Source: Clostridium sp. 28_17 (GTDB lineage: Bacteria; Bacillota; Clostridia; TANB77; CAG-508). From it: a stretch of 27,030 nt of DNA. The stretch lies in NCBI GenBank assembly GCA_001916065.1, contig MNRS01000001.1, forward strand, positions 1 to 27,030, read 5' to 3'. Below the pieces are notes generated by a model, which had not been told where the DNA came from, made no database searches, and was given only the letters and a program-made list of their open reading frames with translations. This document shows, in pieces, positions 22,641-27,030 of this stretch (its first letter is position 1; each line of letters opens with the position of its first letter). Made by a program: the position numbers and the translations under genes.

Positions 22641-24219
22641 GTGAAAACAAAACAAAAAGAAACAACAAAAATAATAATAACAATAATAATAGCAACAATA
22701 ATAATATTAAACACAATATACACACAAGCAGCCTCTATTTCAGTAACACCAACAGAAAACCAATACTTAGAACTAAGAGCAACAACAATAAACACAATGG
22801 ACAACCAAGACAAACAAATAATATTCGAACTCTGGGGGCATGACATAGAATTCAAAGGATTCGACGTCAGATTCACATACGACACAAGCCAATACACCCC
22901 ATCAAATATAGAAACAAATGCAGAAACAGAAGACGAAACAGAATTCTTCAAATTTGAAAACGAATTCACAGACTCATTGGAACTATTCACAATACCATAT
23001 GATGGACAAGAAAAAGGCGGAATGAGAGCAATAATCTCATTTAATCCGCCAGTAACAGAAACAGAACACATAAAAAACAAAGAAAATGTAGGAATGATAG
23101 TAGACACAGGTGGAGACGTATTAATAGGAAAAATGAGTTTCAAAATGAACACAAATAAATTTGATATAAGCAGTTTCAAACTAGAAACATCAAACAATAA
23201 TAGTCCAAAAACAGGAATAAAAATAAATGTAGACGGAGGAAAAACATACTACGAAGACCAAACATCATTCAGATTCACAGACAAAACAGAATCAAAAAAC
23301 GCAGACCTAAGCAACATCATATTAAGTAAAGAACAGCAAGCAACAGAAGAAGAACAAGAAACTACGTATAAAGAATACGAATACACACCAAAATTTGACA
23401 AAAATACACAAGACTATGAACTGAGCCTATTAGAATACATGGATAGCATAGACTTAACAGCAATAAAAAGTGACGAAAAATCAACACTAAAACTAAAAAT
23501 AGCAAAAAGAGACGAAAAAGGAAATGCAATAAAAGACGAAAACGGAAATATAACATATGAAGAAAAAGACATAACAAGCGGAGAAAAAAATGAAATCACA
23601 CTAAACAAAATAGGCGAAGAAGACACACAAATAACAATAGTAGTTATAGCAGAAGACACAAGAGTCAAAAAAGAATACCATATAACAATAAAAAAACCAT
23701 ATGGAACAATAAAAGGGAACATAAAAACACTGCCAACAGAATCAACGGGAATATATAAAGCAACAATAAGAATATATAAATCAGAAGACGTAAGCAAAAT
23801 AATAGACTGGGGAACAGTAGAAAACGGAAAAACAGATACAATACACGAACAATTACTAGAATTAGGATCAAAAGACGAAGATACAAAAGATGATGGAACA
23901 TATGAAATATATGTAATTCCAGGAACATACGATATTTTACTAGATAAAGCAGGATACCTAGATCATATATACACAAAGCAAACAGTAAACGAAGGAGAAA
24001 CCATAGACTTAGGAGAAAAAGAACTAAAAGCAGGAGACATAAACAAAGATCGGAGTAGTGCAAATACTTGACTTAACAGCACTTATGAGTGTATATGGAA
24101 AAGATTCAACCAGTGATGAATATGAACAAAAATACGACTTTAATGATGACAAAGAAATACAAATACTAGATATGTCAACATTAATGTCAAACTACTCAGA
24201 AGGAAGAGAAATAGAATAA
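22641..24219 (+). CDS. Secreted cohesin-like/cadherin-like protein with C-terminal dockerin, two frames joined by a +1 shift at CGG
   Basis: GTG start after GGAGGAGG. Signal peptide 1-31 (cut near TQAA/SIS). Residues 32-215 form a beta-sandwich resembling cohesin-type modules; 222-352 fit a cadherin-like beta-sandwich domain (LSNIILS onward); 355-460 resemble a carboxypeptidase-regulatory-like fold (GTIKGNIKTLP, PGTYDILLDKAGYL). The zero frame reaches GDINKD then CGG (24051-24053) and stops at 24069-24071. Skipping C24051 gives DINKDGVVQILDLTALM and then DFNDDKEIQILDMSTLM, the two calcium-binding loops of a type I dockerin (Asp1, Asn3, Asp5, Asp12 in each), ending at 24217-24219. The joined protein is 525 residues. 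Without the shift the whole dockerin is lost. Type I dockerins bind cohesins on scaffold or surface proteins, so the shift decides whether the product can dock. Confidence 0.85.
24048..24060 (+). other. Putative +1 frameshift site: GAT-C-GGA-GTA-GTG
   Basis: In the zero frame GAT CGG AGT AGT runs to a stop six codons later. In the +1 frame GAT GGA GTA GTG restores the dockerin loop with its consensus glycine. CGGAGTAGTG matches the YkvI site CGGAATAGTA at 5062 except for two purine-purine differences. Confidence 0.65.
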
Positions 24220-24245
24220 AAATGAAAGGAAAGGGAAAAAGAAAA

Positions 24246-27030
24246 ATGGAAAAATTAAAAGAAAAAACCAAATTTTTCACAAAAACGAAAATATGTGCAC
24301 TAATGCTTTTAGTAGCAATAATAACAAATATGTTCTCACCATATAGCGTACTATTGCAAGAATCACAAGCAGCAACTCCTGCAGCCGGAGAACCATATTA
24401 TGAATTATCTATAAGACCAATAGATGATGTAAACACAGTTGATGAAGACAATTGGACGGATGAAACATATTACTATTATTATGATTACTATCAAGGAACT
24501 GTTGATACAACAGACAACTATTCTGGAACAAGAGTAGTATTCATAGATTTAAAAGTAAAAGGAAGCTCAACAGTAAATGGAGCAGATATAAACTTAAAAT
24601 ATGATAATAGTAAATTGATACCTGCACAAGAATCATATACAGGATCAGGAAAAAATAAAAAATACTTTATACAAAATGCCACAGGATTTACAAACTCTAA
24701 TTCAAAATCAAACCAAGATTTCGCAACAATAGGTTGGGGAACGCAAGCAATTAACGAATTATACACAGATGAAAGCAGAATTAGAACAGGTGGAGCAGTA
24801 GCCCCAGGACAACAATACATATCAGATGGAGAAGTGGTAGGAACATTCATGTTTAAACTAGCAGATGGAATGACACTAGAAGACCTAGACACATCAACAT
24901 TTTCATTAGTACCAGCAACAGGATTAAGCGAAGGACTACAAGTAGTATACTGGCCAAATGGAGTACAAAAATCAGTAGTAGGCTCAGACTACCTAAAATT
25001 TGATGGATTTGCAACAAGTGCAAAGAAAACACTAACAAATATAGCAATAAAAACACAACCAACAAAAACAGAATACTATAATACAGAAAAATTAGACCTT
25101 ACAAATGGTGTTTTAACAGCAACATACAGTGACAACACAACAGAAGACATAAACATGAAAGACGCATTGACATCAGGAGACTTAACATTAGGTGCAACAA
25201 CTGCAAATGCAAACAAAAAAACAACATTAAACTATCAAGGAAAAACAGTAGACTTTTCATATTACTTATTAGATAGTATAAATGTAAACAAACAATTAAC
25301 AAAAATGAATTATGAACACGGAGACACAATAGATTATACAGGTGGAGAACTAAACGCAGTATACAAAAATGCAAGTGGAGTATCCAAAACAAAAGTACTA
25401 AAGATTAAAGATAGCATAGCCTCAAAAGAATTAACAACAAGTGCAACAAAAGCAAATGTTGACAAACCAACAATAACATATACATATCATTATAAAACAG
25501 CAACAATGAACTTAAGCATAACAGACCCAGTAACAAGCATATCAATAACAAAACAACCAACAACATTAACATATAATGATGGTGATACAATAAACTTAAC
25601 AGGTGGACAAATTACACCAAGAACAAAAAGTGGAAAAAGTTTAACAGCAGTAGATATGACAAACAACAAAGTAACAGTAAACAAAAAAGTTGCAAGCATA
25701 AATGATGTACCAGTAGCAAGCAGATGGACAATCGCCGGAGGAGATGGATTACAAGCAGGAAATCAAACAATAACAGTAACATACGAAGGAAAAACAGCAA
25801 GTTTTGACATAGTAGTAAATGATACTATATCAAGTGTATCAATATCAACACAACCAACAGCAAGTAACAAATATGGAACACCAGCAAATCAATTAAAATT
25901 TGATGGTGTAGTTGCAACAGTATCAACAACAGGTGGAGGAAAGTTTACAGTTGGAGCAAATTCATTAAAAATAGATACGTCAAAATATAATCCAAACACA
26001 CTAACAGAACAACAATTTAGTGTAAGTTATGGAACTGAAACGGCAACAAATAAAATAAAATTAACATTAAAAAATTATGCAACAGGTGTTACTGTAAAAT
26101 TCCCAACAACACAATTTAATTACAACACAACACTTGATGAAGTAATAGAAGACGCAACATATGTAGAAAATTATGCAGATGGAACAAAAAGCATAGACAA
26201 ACCAATAGCAAAAAGTATGGTAAGTGGATATGTACAAAGACCAGAAGCATCACTATTTGATACAAAACACCAATATGACGAAAATTTAACAATAACAACA
26301 GGAGAATTTACAAATAATCAAATAGTAACAATAAAAGATATATTAAACAATATATCAATAGGAACAAAACCAAATAAAATAACATTTGGATATGGCGAAA
26401 CATTCACTTCAAATGGTGGAGTAATAAATGGAAATTACGCAAGTGGAGCAATTGCAAAAATATCAATAGGAAATAGCAATGTAACACTTACAGAAGCGGA
26501 TGGAAGCCCAATAAACATGAGTCCAGCAGCAAGTGAGTTCACAAATGGAAAAGCAACAAAAGCAATAAAAGTAACATACACAGAAAACGGAAAACAATAC
26601 ACAACAACATATAATATAAAAATAGAAGACGAAATAAGCAAAATAGAAATGGTTACAAATCCAAAAAGAGAATACAAATATAAAGAACCACTTTCAACTG
26701 CAAATGGAACAATAAAAGTAACTTACAAATCTACATTAACAGATACTATAAAATTAGAAGATGCAACAGTTACAGAAACAAGTGGAAAAGCATTTGACAA
26801 CACAATATTAGGAACAAGAAATCTAACAGTAACATATGGAGGAAAAACAACAAGTTACGAAGTAAATGTAAAAGACTATGTAACAGGAATAAGCATTGCC
26901 CCAAATGCAATAACTGGAAAATACAATAGTGAATTACAAGATCTAATTAACAATAATAACATTATGTACACAATCACATATGCAAAAGCAGGAGCCAAAA
27001 CCCCAGTTGCTCTAGCAGAAAGCATGGTAA
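24246..27030 (+). CDS. Very large secreted surface protein: cohesin-like head plus bacterial Ig-like repeats (3' end outside window)
   Basis: The frame is open to the last base, giving 928 residues so far. ATG 24246 has AAAGGAAAGGG about ten bases upstream; an in-frame ATG at 24222 lacks a site. A signal peptide ends near residue 40 (SQAA). A tyrosine-rich patch (YYYYYDYYQG) follows, then a beta-sandwich (about 75-245) with cohesin-like features (FIDLKVKGSSTVNGADINLK, SDGEVVGTFMFKL). From residue 265 on, units of about 78-98 residues begin near 265, 343, 428, 526, 610, 698, 795 and 877, each opening with I-x-I-x-x-x-P-T and closing with VTYxGKTxxF-type strands, as in bacterial Ig-like group 3 domains. 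The repeats are well diverged from each other. It follows the dockerin gene by 26 bases without a terminator, so both should be co-expressed as a surface pair. Confidence 0.85.
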   Translation, partial: MEKLKEKTKFFTKTKICALMLLVAIITNMFSPYSVLLQESQAATPAAGEPYYELSIRPIDDVNTVDEDNWTDETYYYYYDYYQGTVDTTDNYSGTRVVFIDLKVKGSSTVNGADINLKYDNSKLIPAQESYTGSGKNKKYFIQNATGFTNSNSKSNQDFATIGWGTQAINELYTDESRIRTGGAVAPGQQYISDGEVVGTFMFKLADGMTLEDLDTSTFSLVPATGLSEGLQVVYWPNGVQKSVVGSDYLKFDGFATSAKKTLTNIAIKTQPTKTEYYNTEKLDLTNGVLTATYSDNTTEDINMKDALTSGDLTLGATTANANKKTTLNYQGKTVDFSYYLLDSINVNKQLTKMNYEHGDTIDYTGGELNAVYKNASGVSKTKVLKIKDSIASKELTTSATKANVDKPTITYTYHYKTATMNLSITDPVTSISITKQPTTLTYNDGDTINLTGGQITPRTKSGKSLTAVDMTNNKVTVNKKVASINDVPVASRWTIAGGDGLQAGNQTITVTYEGKTASFDIVVNDTISSVSISTQPTASNKYGTPANQLKFDGVVATVSTTGGGKFTVGANSLKIDTSKYNPNTLTEQQFSVSYGTETATNKIKLTLKNYATGVTVKFPTTQFNYNTTLDEVIEDATYVENYADGTKSIDKPIAKSMVSGYVQRPEASLFDTKHQYDENLTITTGEFTNNQIVTIKDILNNISIGTKPNKITFGYGETFTSNGGVINGNYASGAIAKISIGNSNVTLTEADGSPINMSPAASEFTNGKATKAIKVTYTENGKQYTTTYNIKIEDEISKIEMVTNPKREYKYKEPLSTANGTIKVTYKSTLTDTIKLEDATVTETSGKAFDNTILGTRNLTVTYGGKTTSYEVNVKDYVTGISIAPNAITGKYNSELQDLINNNNIMYTITYAKAGAKTPVALAESMV

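Noticed and set aside
24046..24054. AGATCGGA as a left-over sequencing-adapter fragment explaining the extra C
   Set aside because: Only eight bases match a common adapter and the genomic text resumes at once. The YkvI site has no such match but the same extra C. Kept as an alternative to be excluded with raw reads.

Overview
The window is a very AT-rich stretch of a Gram-positive chromosome. Coding strands are strongly A-biased, ribosome binding sites are of the AGGAGG type, and promoters follow TTGACA-N17-TATAAT. The gene families (YkvI, CvpA, DUF5711, LytR-CpsA-Psr, S11 carboxypeptidase with a C-terminal membrane anchor, ComEA, type I dockerin) point to an uncultured, probably gut-dwelling Clostridia-like Firmicute. 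Species cannot be named from the sequence alone.

Layout. 1-920: end of an Rpn-type nuclease gene, an XRE-family repressor, and tRNA-Arg(UCU). 1109-4550: a GldA/GldF/GldG-like ABC exporter operon. 4600-5635: a YkvI-family membrane protein split between two frames. 5761-7602: DUF5711 and CvpA. 7687-9075: an LCP cell-wall ligase, convergent with a D-Ala-D-Ala carboxypeptidase (9181-10455). 10601-11308: ComEA. 11424-13280: an acyl-CoA synthetase. About 13360-21365: an island of different composition, holding an unrecognised repeat-bearing protein, an SSB-like gene with an amber stop, an unrecognised helical protein, initiator tRNA-fMet, a broken replication-type HTH gene, a decayed stretch, an EEP-family hydrolase, a broken and chimeric HAD gene, and a Bax-inhibitor-1-like membrane protein. 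21437-22327: an RsmB/NOP RNA m5C methyltransferase. 22641-27030: two secreted proteins, one ending in a dockerin, the other a very large Ig-repeat protein that runs off the window.

Main observation. Two host-type genes (YkvI at 5062 and the dockerin protein at 24051) are each interrupted by one extra C directly before a Gly GGA codon. In both, the zero-frame codon at the break is CGG, and the surrounding ten bases are CGGARTAGTR. Reading every other host-type gene by eye (roughly 5,500 codons) I found no in-frame CGG at all, although the island genes use CGG as an ordinary arginine codon. The simplest reading that explains all this is +1 ribosomal frameshifting, or quadruplet decoding of CGGA, at a CGG codon that the host decodes poorly or not at all. 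The island's broken genes show different lesions (nonsense, single-base loss, fusion), consistent with ordinary decay of imported DNA.

Most of the host genes serve the cell envelope: export, peptidoglycan trimming, wall-polymer attachment, DNA uptake, and surface display through dockerin and Ig-like modules. Several intergenic gaps are compact, with promoters placed inside or against terminator hairpins and palindromes.
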